A stretch of DNA of 64,000 nt. It comes from Pseudoalteromonas sp. N1230-9. Its GTDB lineage: Bacteria > Pseudomonadota > Gammaproteobacteria > Enterobacterales > Alteromonadaceae. Of this stretch, positions 17,701 through 24,986 are shown piece after piece; the first letter of the stretch is position 1, and every line of letters starts with the position of its first letter. Both the position numbers and the translations under genes were made by a program. The stretch is from positions 1,103,001 to 1,167,000 of the forward strand of contig NZ_CP090419.1 in the NCBI RefSeq assembly GCF_032716425.1, read 5' to 3'. Below the pieces are notes generated by a model. It had not been told where the DNA came from and searched no databases. It worked only from the letters and a program-made list of their open reading frames with translations.

Positions 17701-18036
17701 TTTTTGCTCTTCATCAAGGGGGAAGTTTATATTGGCAATCACGCGGTAACCACGCTTACGAATGGTTTCGATGTACTGCGGGCTACTGGCTTTATCGTCA
17801 AATGCTTTACGAAGCTGCGTTATTACCTTGTGTAGTGGGTTATCGCCAAGCGCTACATTTGGCCAGCAGTGGCTGATAATTTCTTCGCTGGTTAACAGTT
17901 CACCCTGTTTTTCGCACAACAGCAATAATACATCCATCGCTTTTGGTTCAAGATGTTTGACTTGTTCACCACGTCGTATTGAATTTGTGCTTGGGGTAAC
18001 TTGCCATTCGCCAACAAAAAACAGCGCCGTACTCAT
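14785..18036 (-). CDS. Winged-helix / STAND NTPase / TPR membrane-anchored regulator
   Basis: 1083 residues. Residues 1-103 are an OmpR/CadC-type winged helix (LEPKAMDVLLLL, YIETIRKRGYRV). Residues about 123-440 are a STAND-type (nSTAND1-like) P-loop NTPase: FVGLSAF, Walker A GSSGSGKS at 167-174, Walker B FLFIDRLE around 271-278, sensor region IIIFSACRNDF. A basic patch and one membrane helix lie at about 578-608 (KKAKRKKRVLQ then hydrophobic). TPR repeats follow from about 640 to 900 on the far side of the membrane. The last ~150 residues are K/I/N-rich and the DNA there is visibly more AT-rich. Family logic: TPRs or partner detect a signal, the NTPase switches, the winged helix acts on DNA. 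The target is unknown. It is co-transcribed with the small gene downstream. Confidence 0.87.
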   Translation of the reverse strand: MSTALFFVGEWQVTPSTNSIRRGEQVKHLEPKAMDVLLLLCEKQGELLTSEEIISHCWPNVALGDNPLHKVITQLRKAFDDKASSPQYIETIRKRGYRVIANINFPLDEEQKASQTAWQGDSPFVGLSAFSPDQAGVFFGRNKQIETLLQRVSAQIQYGRAFCLILGSSGSGKSSLVNAGVLPALMNTSGYDGIRVHSYCQLDFADVNKDRLLLDLASTLLDLEINDAPVLSDMSAETLCELLTSQPEHIISRCKAALAELNNEHTKPYLFLFIDRLEVLLSSPLFTNDERSQFLKLIECLATSDCIIIFSACRNDFYPQVVSQPSLMAGKANGAHFDLLAPTRSELKQMIRLPALAAGLSWQTHPEHHTPLDEQLCNDTANNPDALPMLQYTLQQLYLQRSPDNELLFSEYQALGTIEGAIGQKAEQVFCQLPNEQQAELAVVLSRLITLNPDGETLTSRAARWSELTNPAQTKLVQAMVDSRLFVSHLKNEQACFSLAHEALLRHWQRAIDWVAVHQQSLAIKSRVQLATERWLLEHKHTDFLLAQGKPLQEAHSLVNNPMFSLSNDELALIKASNKKAKRKKRVLQITAATLVCLTFIATFMSVRSYHAEQVAKQKRQEAESLLGFMVGEFADKLRSVKRMDLLDGISNKALEYFSNQDEEAASLFDFSDKQAQFNNRFQYAQTLEAMGEVAYSRGKTDEAFTAFENARVRLESLLKIQPNNLDLLMLAGANAFWLGQLHYDNSDYNATEPWFKRYQEYSEQMYTLAPNDFNSIMELSYSYNSLGSLYLKQFNYMQAKQSFTQSLELKNRALELKPDDKNLLRDKADTISWLASTEEHLGNFHEALSMYDSASNELESMLESFPNDASILSDVSNTYIQQSYLLGYLPDKTLALFKAQFASEKAHQALLQDPRNKKFQMSYYRSLAFHLLLKGAEDINVESEIINFISARKLNDIESINIMINIISYLIKINKKKKATHLLYELRNDKTALAKIFNSKSIESIITKVRLNLLISTLSDGETKKIETCKKSINSILKISKKTESIKLNYPLIKVYICSKEKEKAKNIAEKLKNIGINNFKL

Positions 18037-18198
18037 AGTTTATCTTCTTTTTATTATTATCGGATGGACAGATTCAGATTCTGTTCAGGTAATTCTAGAT
18101 TAATACAATATTATGAGTTTAACAGCAAGTCTGTTGTCTTTTTTGAAACTAAAAAATTCTTTATATGTCGTGTTTATAAAACTTTTTGTAAAGTTTGT

Positions 18199-18242
18199 TT
18201 GACTTTTTGTTTTTGTAGTTTAATCTTTAGTCAAGTTAACTT
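18199..18242 (+). promoter_or_regulatory. Promoter and candidate autoregulatory operator of TM-XRE pair
   Basis: TTGACT (18199-18204), 16 bp, TAATCT (18221-18226), then a perfect 10-bp palindrome AAGTTAACTT (18233-18242) at the expected transcription start, 8 bp before the AAGGTGAG ribosome site. Position fits repression by the XRE protein encoded by the second gene. Confidence 0.5.
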
Positions 18243-18261
18243 TACTTTTAAGGTGAGAATA

Positions 18262-18690
18262 ATGAATCAAACAGGATTAACATTTAAACAGCGCAATAAG
18301 CAAAATACCTTAAACCTAGCTAAGTGGACGGTAGCGTGGTTGCTAACGCTTGCTATTGCTTCGTTTGGGCCGCATTTTTTATGGCAAGATCAAACGGTGA
18401 TAACTGTTGCTGCAATCGTTATAAATGCACTTGTTGGCGTGATGATGATTTTAGCAAACAAGCGACAACTTCAGGGCATGGATGAATTACAGCAACGGGT
18501 ACAACTCAACGCCATGGGGATCACGCTAGGTGCAAGCTTGGTATTTGGGTTAGCCTATTCGTTGTTACAATCGAGCGGATTAGTGCATTTTAACGAAGAT
18601 ATATCACATTTAGTTTTGTTTATGGGCTTGACCTATTTAGTGTGCATTTTAGTTATGAATAAGCAGTTGAATGACGAGGATGAAGCATGA
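18262..18690 (+). CDS. Small four-helix membrane protein paired with XRE regulator
   Basis: 142 residues from the ATG at 18262, which has AAGGTGAG 5 bp upstream; the frame is open further upstream but without a better start. Four hydrophobic helices (about 22-40, 46-65, 85-105, 118-134) with a short polar helix LQGMDELQQRVQLNA between 2 and 3, the hallmark of the family of small membrane proteins found beside Xre regulators. Its stop overlaps the XRE start (ATGA). Function unknown; likely a membrane component controlled by, or controlling, the regulator. Confidence 0.8.
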   Translation: MNQTGLTFKQRNKQNTLNLAKWTVAWLLTLAIASFGPHFLWQDQTVITVAAIVINALVGVMMILANKRQLQGMDELQQRVQLNAMGITLGASLVFGLAYSLLQSSGLVHFNEDISHLVLFMGLTYLVCILVMNKQLNDEDEA

Positions 18691-18878
18691 AAAACCGCTT
18701 GAAAGTGCTGCGTGCTGAGCATAATTACACTCAAGCAAAATTAGCTGAGTTACTTGATGTATCAAGGCAAACAGTGAATGCCATCGAAAAAGGTAAATTT
18801 GACCCAAGTTTGCCACTAGCATTTAAGGCCGCACGTTTGTTTAACTTGAGTATCGAAGAGATATTTCAGGATGAATAA
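18687..18878 (+). CDS. Small XRE/Cro-type transcriptional regulator
   Basis: 63 residues, essentially only a helix-turn-helix domain: LKVLRAEHNYTQAKLAELLDVSRQTVNAIEKGKFDPSL is the textbook HTH_3 pattern, and NLSIEEIFQDE the usual C-terminus of the short YozG/YgzD-type group. It overlaps the membrane protein gene by 4 bp, so it is translated coupled to it. Likely represses its own operon through the palindrome upstream. Confidence 0.93.
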   Translation: MKNRLKVLRAEHNYTQAKLAELLDVSRQTVNAIEKGKFDPSLPLAFKAARLFNLSIEEIFQDE

Positions 18879-18891
18879 AGGTGTGCAAGCA

Positions 18892-18969
18892 GTAGGTGGC
18901 GTTTAACAGCGAATGTTAAAGCATTCTTGTTAAACGCCATTTCTCTGGACGATATAAAATCGCAGCTAC
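18892..18969 (+). repeat. Palindromic repeat family, variant copy with nested 12-bp inverted repeat
   Basis: Begins GTAGG and ends GCAGCTAC, and contains the family core CGAT-5nt-ATCG (18950-18962). Inside it TGGCGTTTAACA (18897-18908) and TGTTAAACGCCA (18928-18939) form a perfect 12-bp inverted repeat. It lies between the convergent XRE and MFS genes and may also terminate transcription. Confidence 0.5.
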
Positions 18970-18976
18970 ATTTTTG

Positions 18977-20167
18977 CTAACTTTCGACTCGTAGCTTTTT
19001 CATTTGTATCGCGCTTAATGACCACATTAAAAAGCCACCCAAAAAGAGTGCTGCAGATACATAGCCTGTTTGGCTTGGCAGTGCGCCTTCGGCAATCGCC
19101 ATACCACCAAGCCAAGGACCAATGGCGTTGGCTGTATTAAACGCACATTGCACGAGTGCGCCTATCATTGCATGGCCTTGTGGTGATACATCCATTAACA
19201 GCGATTGGATCACAGTACCTAAACCAACGCTAAAGCCAATAAAGAAAATAACCGCATATAACAGCCAAATATTGTGGCTGGCGCTTACATAACTGGCTGC
19301 AAATACAACAGCACCAATTAGCGCTGCCCCAGTGGTTTTTAATGGCGAGCGGTCGGCGGCTTTACCCAGTATATAGTTCCCTAAAGTACAGCCAATTCCA
19401 AACATAATCATGGCAATAGAAATCGTGTAAGCTGGTGTGTGAGTCACCACTAAAATAGTGTCGGCTATGTAGGTGTAAACACAAAATACGCCACCAAAAC
19501 CAATAATAATGATACCTAGAATCGTCCACACCAGCTTGTTTTTAAGCACACTGAGTTCATCTAAAATCGACGTGGGTGTCGTATTTTTTACGTTAGGTAC
19601 GTACTTAACAATGAGTACCAAAGCCACTAAAGCGAGTAACGCAGTACCTGCTAGGCAATAACGCCAACTAAAGTTTTGCCCAACCAGGGTAACCATAGGC
19701 ACACCGACAATTGTTGCAATGGTTAAGCCCATAAATACTTTTGACATAAAGCTTGCGCGTTTGTCGGCAGGGGCAATGTCGGCGGCGAGTAAAATAGCCG
19801 CGGCAAAGTATGCACCATGTGGTAAGCCACTCAAAAAACGAAATAAAATCAGTTGTTCGAGTGAGTTTGCAAAAGCGCTTAAGCCATTAAATAAAAACAT
19901 CATACTGACAAACATTAAGAGCGCATTACGTTTACGCATATTTGCTGTGGTGATCATAAAAAGCGGTGCACCCACAACGACACCAATTGCATAGGCACTA
20001 ATGGCATACCCGCTTTGTGCTGGGGTTGATGAAAATGTTTCGCTGATAAGGGGCAGCATTGGCATCATAGAAAATTCAGACAAGCCTAAAATAAACGTGC
20101 CCAAAGCCAGTACTATCAGAATGGTAAACGTGCTTACGTTGCCTTGATTATTGGCTACGGTAGTCAT
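18977..20167 (-). CDS. MFS transporter, AraJ-like
   Basis: 396 residues with about 12 membrane helices. The pattern LALGTFILGLSEFSMMPMLP at the start, AYAIGVVVGAP in helix 2 and FRFLSGLPHGAYFAAA in helix 4 match the DHA1 sugar-efflux/AraJ group of the major facilitator superfamily; WRYCL after helix 5 is also typical. It probably exports a small sugar-like or drug-like molecule by proton antiport; substrate unknown. Good ribosome site AAGGA. It is divergent from the universal stress protein gene, with a 243-bp shared upstream region. Confidence 0.9.
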   Translation of the reverse strand: MTTVANNQGNVSTFTILIVLALGTFILGLSEFSMMPMLPLISETFSSTPAQSGYAISAYAIGVVVGAPLFMITTANMRKRNALLMFVSMMFLFNGLSAFANSLEQLILFRFLSGLPHGAYFAAAILLAADIAPADKRASFMSKVFMGLTIATIVGVPMVTLVGQNFSWRYCLAGTALLALVALVLIVKYVPNVKNTTPTSILDELSVLKNKLVWTILGIIIIGFGGVFCVYTYIADTILVVTHTPAYTISIAMIMFGIGCTLGNYILGKAADRSPLKTTGAALIGAVVFAASYVSASHNIWLLYAVIFFIGFSVGLGTVIQSLLMDVSPQGHAMIGALVQCAFNTANAIGPWLGGMAIAEGALPSQTGYVSAALFLGGFLMWSLSAIQMKKLRVES

Positions 20168-20410
20168 GGAGATCCTTTAAAAATTGATTTTGAAAATGCC
20201 AGCAACAGGCAGGCTGTTCTGGTATGAGATGTGTGCCCATTGCTATTGTAATACAAATTAACCACACTGATATAGTACTTTTTGGAACGTTCTACATTTG
20301 TTTGTTATAAGAAATTAAGCTGAACTTCTTAAGTCTTTGCTGTTCAAAATAAATACATATAAAAAGCCGACTATACTTGGTTTTACTGGCTTGGTTTGAA
20401 GGAGAGCATA

Positions 20411-21262
20411 ATGAAAAAGATATTCGCCTGTATCGATGGTTCATGTATGACCAGTGCAGTGACAGAAGCTGCTATTTGGATAGCCAAGCGTACTGATTAC
20501 CCAATTAACTTTTTACATGCGTTAGAGCCTCCCTTGCCACAAGGCCGCGATGACCTAACCGCGATTATTGGTTTAGGGTCGCAAACGTCCTTACTTGAGC
20601 AATTGACAAAACTGGAAGTTGAACGCAACAAAATGGCCTCTGAGCATGGCAAGCTGCTACTTGAAGAGGCGGTAAAAAAAGCACAACATGCAGGAATGAC
20701 TGCGGTTGAGCATCAGCAGTTTTCTATGAGTTTAGTGGACGCTTTACTTGATAATGAAGACGATGCAAGGGTGATGATTATTGGCCGTTCTGGCAAGGGC
20801 CACTATGATGACTTTAAAGTATTAGGCTCACATATCGAAACTTTAATTCGCCAAGTGCATACACCCGTTGCGATTGTGCCGCCACACTTTCATGAGCCAA
20901 CTAATTTTATGCTTGCCTATGATGGTAGCGAACATACAGACAAAGCAATAACACAGATTATTAACGGGGGGATTTTAACAGGGTTAGATTGCCATTTAGT
21001 GATGGTTGATAAACAAGACGGTCAATGCCAAGACAAGCTAGATACAGCCTCGGCAAGGCTGGTTGAGCATGGTTTTAATGTTAGAACCCGTATGCTTGAT
21101 GGTGATGTATACGAGGCGTTATGGCGTTATAAAAGTGATCACGCCGTTGACTTAATGGTGATGGGCGCATTTGGACACTCTAAATGGCGACAATTCTTTT
21201 TAGGCAGCACGACACTAAAAATGCTCGAAGATAGCCGGATCCCTTTGGTGGTGCTGCGCTAA
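20411..21262 (+). CDS. Tandem universal stress protein
   Basis: 283 residues from the ATG at 20411 (AAGGAG 6 bp upstream). Two Usp domains in tandem, UspE-like. The second domain has the ATP-binding signature GxxG-9x-GST (GAFG...LGST near the C-terminus); the first has GxxG-9x-GSH. It is cytosolic and typically protects cells under growth arrest or stress; the biochemical role is not fixed by family. It ends 105 bp before the copper receptor gene, which has its own promoter-like element. Confidence 0.9.
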   Translation: MKKIFACIDGSCMTSAVTEAAIWIAKRTDYPINFLHALEPPLPQGRDDLTAIIGLGSQTSLLEQLTKLEVERNKMASEHGKLLLEEAVKKAQHAGMTAVEHQQFSMSLVDALLDNEDDARVMIIGRSGKGHYDDFKVLGSHIETLIRQVHTPVAIVPPHFHEPTNFMLAYDGSEHTDKAITQIINGGILTGLDCHLVMVDKQDGQCQDKLDTASARLVEHGFNVRTRMLDGDVYEALWRYKSDHAVDLMVMGAFGHSKWRQFFLGSTTLKMLEDSRIPLVVLR

Positions 21263-21286
21263 TATTCTGACCCCTGCGCACTGGGT

Positions 21287-21301
21287 GCGACAATATGTCG
21301 C
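21287..21301. repeat. Core hairpin of the palindromic repeat family
   Basis: GCGAC and GTCGC pair around the 5-nt loop AATAT; only the core of the repeat is recognisable here. Lies just after the universal stress protein gene. Confidence 0.35.
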
Positions 21302-21311
21302 GTGTTCAGAC

Positions 21312-21345
21312 TAATTAATGAGTTTTATAATCTACTCATTAATTA
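21312..21345 (+). promoter_or_regulatory. Perfect 11-bp inverted repeat enclosing TATAAT, upstream of copper receptor
   Basis: TAATTAATGAG (21312-21322) and CTCATTAATTA (21335-21345) are separated by 12 bp that contain TATAAT (21326-21331). The repeat arms flank the likely -10 box, 23 bp before the receptor start, which is the layout of a repressor-controlled promoter. The -35 box is weak (TGTTCA at 21303). Confidence 0.55.
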
Positions 21346-21367
21346 ACTATCTTATTTTTAAAGAGTT

Positions 21368-23491
21368 ATGAACACGCAATTCTCTCGTCTAGGTTTTTCA
21401 TTTTCTAAAATTGCAGCAGCACTTAGCTGTGTTTTAAGTATTTCTGTTTTTGCTGATGATTCGATTGAAGTAATCGAAGTACAAGGTCGTGCCCAAAATA
21501 ATCATCAACTCGTTGGCTCTGCCGATTCATTGTTATCTGATTTAGGCGTTGATTTTTCAGCGGCAGGTGGGGTGTCTAACTTACCTGTTATGAATGGCAT
21601 GATGGGCGATAGAGTTAAAGTACTCGTTGATGGTGCTGATGTCACTGCGGCGTGTGCTAATCAAATGAACCCGCCATTATCTTATGTGTCGGCGAATCAA
21701 ATTTCGTCTTACAGCGTGGTTGCTGGTGTGTCGCCGGTGAGCAGTGGTGGCGATAATATTGCTGGTGTTATTAGGGTAAATACGATTGCCCCCGAGTTTA
21801 GTGATACAGATTCACTCAATTGGCGTACAGGTTATGTTACCGCTCAGTACAAAAGTGTTAACGACAGCCAAGCGTATGGCCTAGGTGCAAGCCTTGCAAG
21901 TAAACAGTTTAGCTTGTCTTATCAAGGCAGCTTTGAAGATGCCAATAGCTATGATGATGGTCATGGTGATCGCGTACTCGATACTTTATACCGTGTGCAA
22001 AATCATGCCTTAACGGGTGCTATCCGTGATGACAAGCAGCAGCTTGTAGTTAAATTAAGCCATCAAAAAATTCCCTACCAAGGCTTTCCCAATCAATACA
22101 TGGATATGACCGATAACACCAGTTACGGATTAGTTGCTCAGTATCAGCGCGAACTTGCAGACAGTCATTTACATGTGCAAGTGAACTATCATGATGTGAA
22201 GCACGAAATGGGTTTTTTTAGTGCAGAAAAAACAGGCATGATGCCAATGAATACAGATGCTAAAGACTACAGTTATCAAGTACATTGGCGCACTGACTTA
22301 TCAAAGCAATCATCATTAATGCTAGGGCACGAATATTATAATTACCGTATTGATGATTGGTGGCCTGCGGTTGCAGGGTCAATGATGATGGGTCCGAACG
22401 AATACATTAATATCAATGAAGGAAAACGCGATCGCCTAGGGGCATTTGCTGAGTATCAAAATCAAGTAAACCAAGCTTGGTGGTTATCGGCAGGTGTGCG
22501 TGTTGAGCAAGTAACTACAGATACTGGCGAAGTACAAGCTTATAATGAAGGCGGCATGGGTCATATGGGCTCGATGATGGATATGTCGAAAACCGATGCG
22601 CAAGCGGCGATGGAATTTAACCAATTAGACCGTAAACGTGACGACACTTTAGTTGATATGAGCCTACTTGCGCGCTACCAATTAACTAACAACGATGAGC
22701 TGCAATTTGGCCTTGCACGCAAAAACCGTGCGCCCAATTTATATGAGCGTTATAGCTGGGGTGTTGGTACGATGGCAACCACGATGATCGGTTGGTTTGG
22801 TGATGGTAACGGCTATATTGGTAACCCAGATTTAGAAGCCGAAACGGCTCATACTTTGAGCGCTAGCTACACTAAGCTCGCTAAAGACGATAGCTGGCAA
22901 ATAACAGCAAACATCTGGTACACACAAGTAAGTGATTACATTGATGCTGAGGTGACTAAAAGCTTTAACCGCACTGACATGGTGCATACAAAACGCAATA
23001 TTCTGACGTTTACGAATCTAGATGCCACACTTTATGGTGCTAAACTTGCTGGATTAGTTGAGCTTCATAATTCAAAGCAAGCAGGAAAGTGGCAATTAAA
23101 AGGCTCATTAACCAGTAGTCATGGCGAACGTGATGATAGTAATGAAGACTTATACCAAATCATGCCACTAAACACTAAGCTGAGTTTGGAGCACGAATAC
23201 AAAGGTTGGCAAAACGCATTGAGCTGGCAGTGGGTTGATAGTAAAACCAATGTTGATGAGCGTCGTTTAGAAAATAAAACCGACAGCTATCAATTATTGG
23301 CTATCTCAAGTCAGAAAACCTGGCAAAATTTAACCTTTAAGTTGGCAATTACTAACTTACTTAATGAATACTACCAACAGCCACTCGGTGGGGTGAGTAT
23401 TGCTAATTACAAGCAAGATATGAGCGCGGGTTTTGAGCAGGTTGCAGGGCAAGGCCGTTCGTATAATGCCAGCATTAGTTATCGGTTTTAG
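21368..23491 (+). CDS. TonB-dependent copper receptor, OprC/NosA-like
   Basis: 707 residues. Signal peptide (cleavage near VFADD), TonB box-like IEVIEVQG, plug and barrel ending in aromatic F. The plug contains C96-ANQ-M100 within TAACANQMNPPLSY, matching the CxxxM copper site described for Pseudomonas OprC, and the short plug PVMNGMMGDRVKVLVDG is that of this group. Loops are rich in Met and His: KTGMMPMN, GSMMMGPN, and GGMGHMGSMMDM near residues 395-410. These features support Cu(I)/Cu(II) uptake across the outer membrane. It sits alone behind its own regulated promoter; no copper-sensing regulator is adjacent. Confidence 0.9.
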   Translation: MNTQFSRLGFSFSKIAAALSCVLSISVFADDSIEVIEVQGRAQNNHQLVGSADSLLSDLGVDFSAAGGVSNLPVMNGMMGDRVKVLVDGADVTAACANQMNPPLSYVSANQISSYSVVAGVSPVSSGGDNIAGVIRVNTIAPEFSDTDSLNWRTGYVTAQYKSVNDSQAYGLGASLASKQFSLSYQGSFEDANSYDDGHGDRVLDTLYRVQNHALTGAIRDDKQQLVVKLSHQKIPYQGFPNQYMDMTDNTSYGLVAQYQRELADSHLHVQVNYHDVKHEMGFFSAEKTGMMPMNTDAKDYSYQVHWRTDLSKQSSLMLGHEYYNYRIDDWWPAVAGSMMMGPNEYININEGKRDRLGAFAEYQNQVNQAWWLSAGVRVEQVTTDTGEVQAYNEGGMGHMGSMMDMSKTDAQAAMEFNQLDRKRDDTLVDMSLLARYQLTNNDELQFGLARKNRAPNLYERYSWGVGTMATTMIGWFGDGNGYIGNPDLEAETAHTLSASYTKLAKDDSWQITANIWYTQVSDYIDAEVTKSFNRTDMVHTKRNILTFTNLDATLYGAKLAGLVELHNSKQAGKWQLKGSLTSSHGERDDSNEDLYQIMPLNTKLSLEHEYKGWQNALSWQWVDSKTNVDERRLENKTDSYQLLAISSQKTWQNLTFKLAITNLLNEYYQQPLGGVSIANYKQDMSAGFEQVAGQGRSYNASISYRF

Positions 23492-23507
23492 GGAAGAGGC
23501 TTTGTAT

Positions 23508-23560
23508 TTGTAGGCATGAAATTTATTCGCGTGTTGCGCGATGTAAAATCGCGCCTACAA
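23508..23560 (+). repeat. Palindromic repeat family, compact complete copy
   Basis: Ends are a perfect 8-bp inverted repeat, TTGTAGGC and GCCTACAA. The core GCGCGAT (23536-23542), loop GTAAA, ATCGCGC (23548-23554) is a strong hairpin. Lies between the convergent copper receptor and AraC/GyrI genes. Confidence 0.7.
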
Positions 23561-23579
23561 TCTGCTTACACGCCTCGTG

Positions 23580-24437
23580 TTACTTAATCGGCAAATAAAT
23601 ATCTGTTTGCAAGTCGCATTCATCAACTTCATGGATGAGGTTGAGGTAATGAAAGAAACACGGGAAATCACGGACTTCTTCACCACTTTGCACTAGCCAC
23701 TCACGATACAAGTAGTAAACCGTATCGCTAATAGTATCGTGAGAACCCTTGTGGCGCACAACTGCGCAGCGACCTGCTGGAATTTCACCACTTCGCACAC
23801 CTTGCGGGTTTTCTGTTATAGGGTGTGTGATACTGCCGGCAAAGTCAAAACGAAATGCATGATCTTCAGTTGTGGCAGGGTCGCTATACGGGATCCCGTA
23901 AGTGCGACTGGTTTTAACGGGTGAAAAACCAGATTCTTTACGCCACTCAATAAATTTTGCGGCGGTATTCATAAGTGTATTCGCAGAACCTTGGTGCGTA
24001 AGTAACGCCACCGGTTGTGCTTTAAAATCAACAATGTTTACATTCATAGGGCAAACCTTTTTGTCAGGTAATGAAAATTCAAACTGTGTGTGCCAATTAG
24101 GCCAGTTTGGTTTGCTTCTGAACTCGCTGGGCGACTGCGTAAAAGTGCGCTTAAAAGCACGGCTAAATGCTTCAGGGCTATCGAATTGTGCCTCTAGAGC
24201 GATGTCGATAATTTTTATTTGCTGCTCAAACGCGAGCCGAAATGAGGCGCGTTTTAAGCGAGCAAGTTGCGTGTACTTTGTGATGCTTATGCCTACACCA
24301 GCAACAAATAAACGATGAAAATGGTATTTTGAGCAACACGCCACCTCACTTAACTTTTCCAGTGATAGGGGCTCATCGAGATGTTGGCTTATATAATCAC
24401 AGGCCAGCTCAATACGTTGTTGTTGCTTCGTTTTCAT
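23580..24437 (-). CDS. AraC-type regulator with GyrI-like effector domain
   Basis: 285 residues. The HTH is N-terminal (about 8-108, with LEKLSEVACCSKYHFHRLF and FDSPEAFSRAFKRTFTQSPSEFR), followed by a GyrI/SOUL-like small-molecule binding domain (about 115-285). This Rob/SoxS-like arrangement is common in regulators of multidrug or stress response. Ends with QTDIYLPIK, the normal GyrI-like terminus. Monocistronic; target unknown, and no exporter is directly beside it on the same strand. Confidence 0.92.
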   Translation of the reverse strand: MKTKQQQRIELACDYISQHLDEPLSLEKLSEVACCSKYHFHRLFVAGVGISITKYTQLARLKRASFRLAFEQQIKIIDIALEAQFDSPEAFSRAFKRTFTQSPSEFRSKPNWPNWHTQFEFSLPDKKVCPMNVNIVDFKAQPVALLTHQGSANTLMNTAAKFIEWRKESGFSPVKTSRTYGIPYSDPATTEDHAFRFDFAGSITHPITENPQGVRSGEIPAGRCAVVRHKGSHDTISDTVYYLYREWLVQSGEEVRDFPCFFHYLNLIHEVDECDLQTDIYLPIK

Positions 24438-24534
24438 GGTTATTCTTTAATGCTTTTCAGAAGTGAGGCCAGTGTGCCATCACCTAAAAGTACCTACCTG
24501 ATTGAAATTGCGCATTTTGTTTAACATTCACCAA

Positions 24535-24619
24535 TTGTAGGCGTGAAATTTATTTCGCGCGAAGGAAAGTTTATGTTTTGCGTGGTCTTTAAAACGCGCC
24601 AAGCAAGCGTGACGCCTAC
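24535..24619 (+). repeat. Palindromic repeat family, expanded copy
   Basis: Starts TTGTAGGCGTGAAATTTATT and ends GCGTGACGCCTAC. Same outer arms as the copy at 23508 but with a different middle. Directly followed by another copy. Confidence 0.65.
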
Positions 24620-24674
24620 GTATGATATGGGGGAATTTATTTCGTATATTGCGCGATGTAAAATCGCGCCTACG
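24620..24674 (+). repeat. Palindromic repeat family, second tandem copy
   Basis: Contains GAATTTATTTCG and the core GCGCGAT-GTAAA-ATCGCGC (24651-24669), ending GCCTAC. Its left arm is lost or shared with the preceding copy. Lies directly downstream of the DUF2986 gene on the minus strand. Confidence 0.65.
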
Positions 24675-24682
24675 ATAACTTT

Positions 24683-24865
24683 TTAACTTTCTTGTTCAGC
24701 TTCTTGCTGTGCTCGCTTTTCGCGTTCTGCTTTTGAGATATAAGCAGGTTTATTGCTTTTATGCAGTTTCTCATTGGCGCGTTTATCTTTTTGTTTAAGT
24801 TTAGTGAAGATCTTTTTTCTACGATTCATGGGGTCAACAAACAATAAAATGGGGTGAGCCGACAT
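24683..24865 (-). CDS. Small basic protein, DUF2986-like
   Basis: 60 residues from the ATG at 24865 (AAGG 4 bp upstream), or 48 from an ATG at 24829. The conserved part begins at MNRRKKIFTKLKQK and continues with NKPAYISKAEREKRAQQ, which I recognise as the short DUF2986 family of gammaproteobacteria. Very basic and helical, with an acidic tail. Function unknown; nucleic-acid contact is plausible from charge only. Transcribed away from the dipeptidase gene. Confidence 0.75.
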   Translation of the reverse strand: MSAHPILLFVDPMNRRKKIFTKLKQKDKRANEKLHKSNKPAYISKAEREKRAQQEAEQES

Positions 24866-24986
24866 TGTACCTTGTAATTAATTTTAAGCCGACATATTTT
24901 GCTTAAATAAGAGATTTCATGTCAGGGCTATAACCGTTACAATTAAAACGTACTCTCTAAAAACCTTTAAAACTCTGGAGCTTATC

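Noticed and set aside
17514..17876. 120-codon plus-strand frame
   Set aside because: Antisense to the Walker A and winged-helix region of the STAND gene, whose motifs are intact.
18001..18261. Upstream extension of the four-helix membrane protein
   Set aside because: The frame is open, but the AAGGTGAG site and promoter-like elements place the start at 18262.
24535..24674. Possible CRISPR-like tandem repeats
   Set aside because: Only two imperfect palindromic units with no regular spacers and no cas genes; dispersed copies elsewhere fit a REP/MITE family better.
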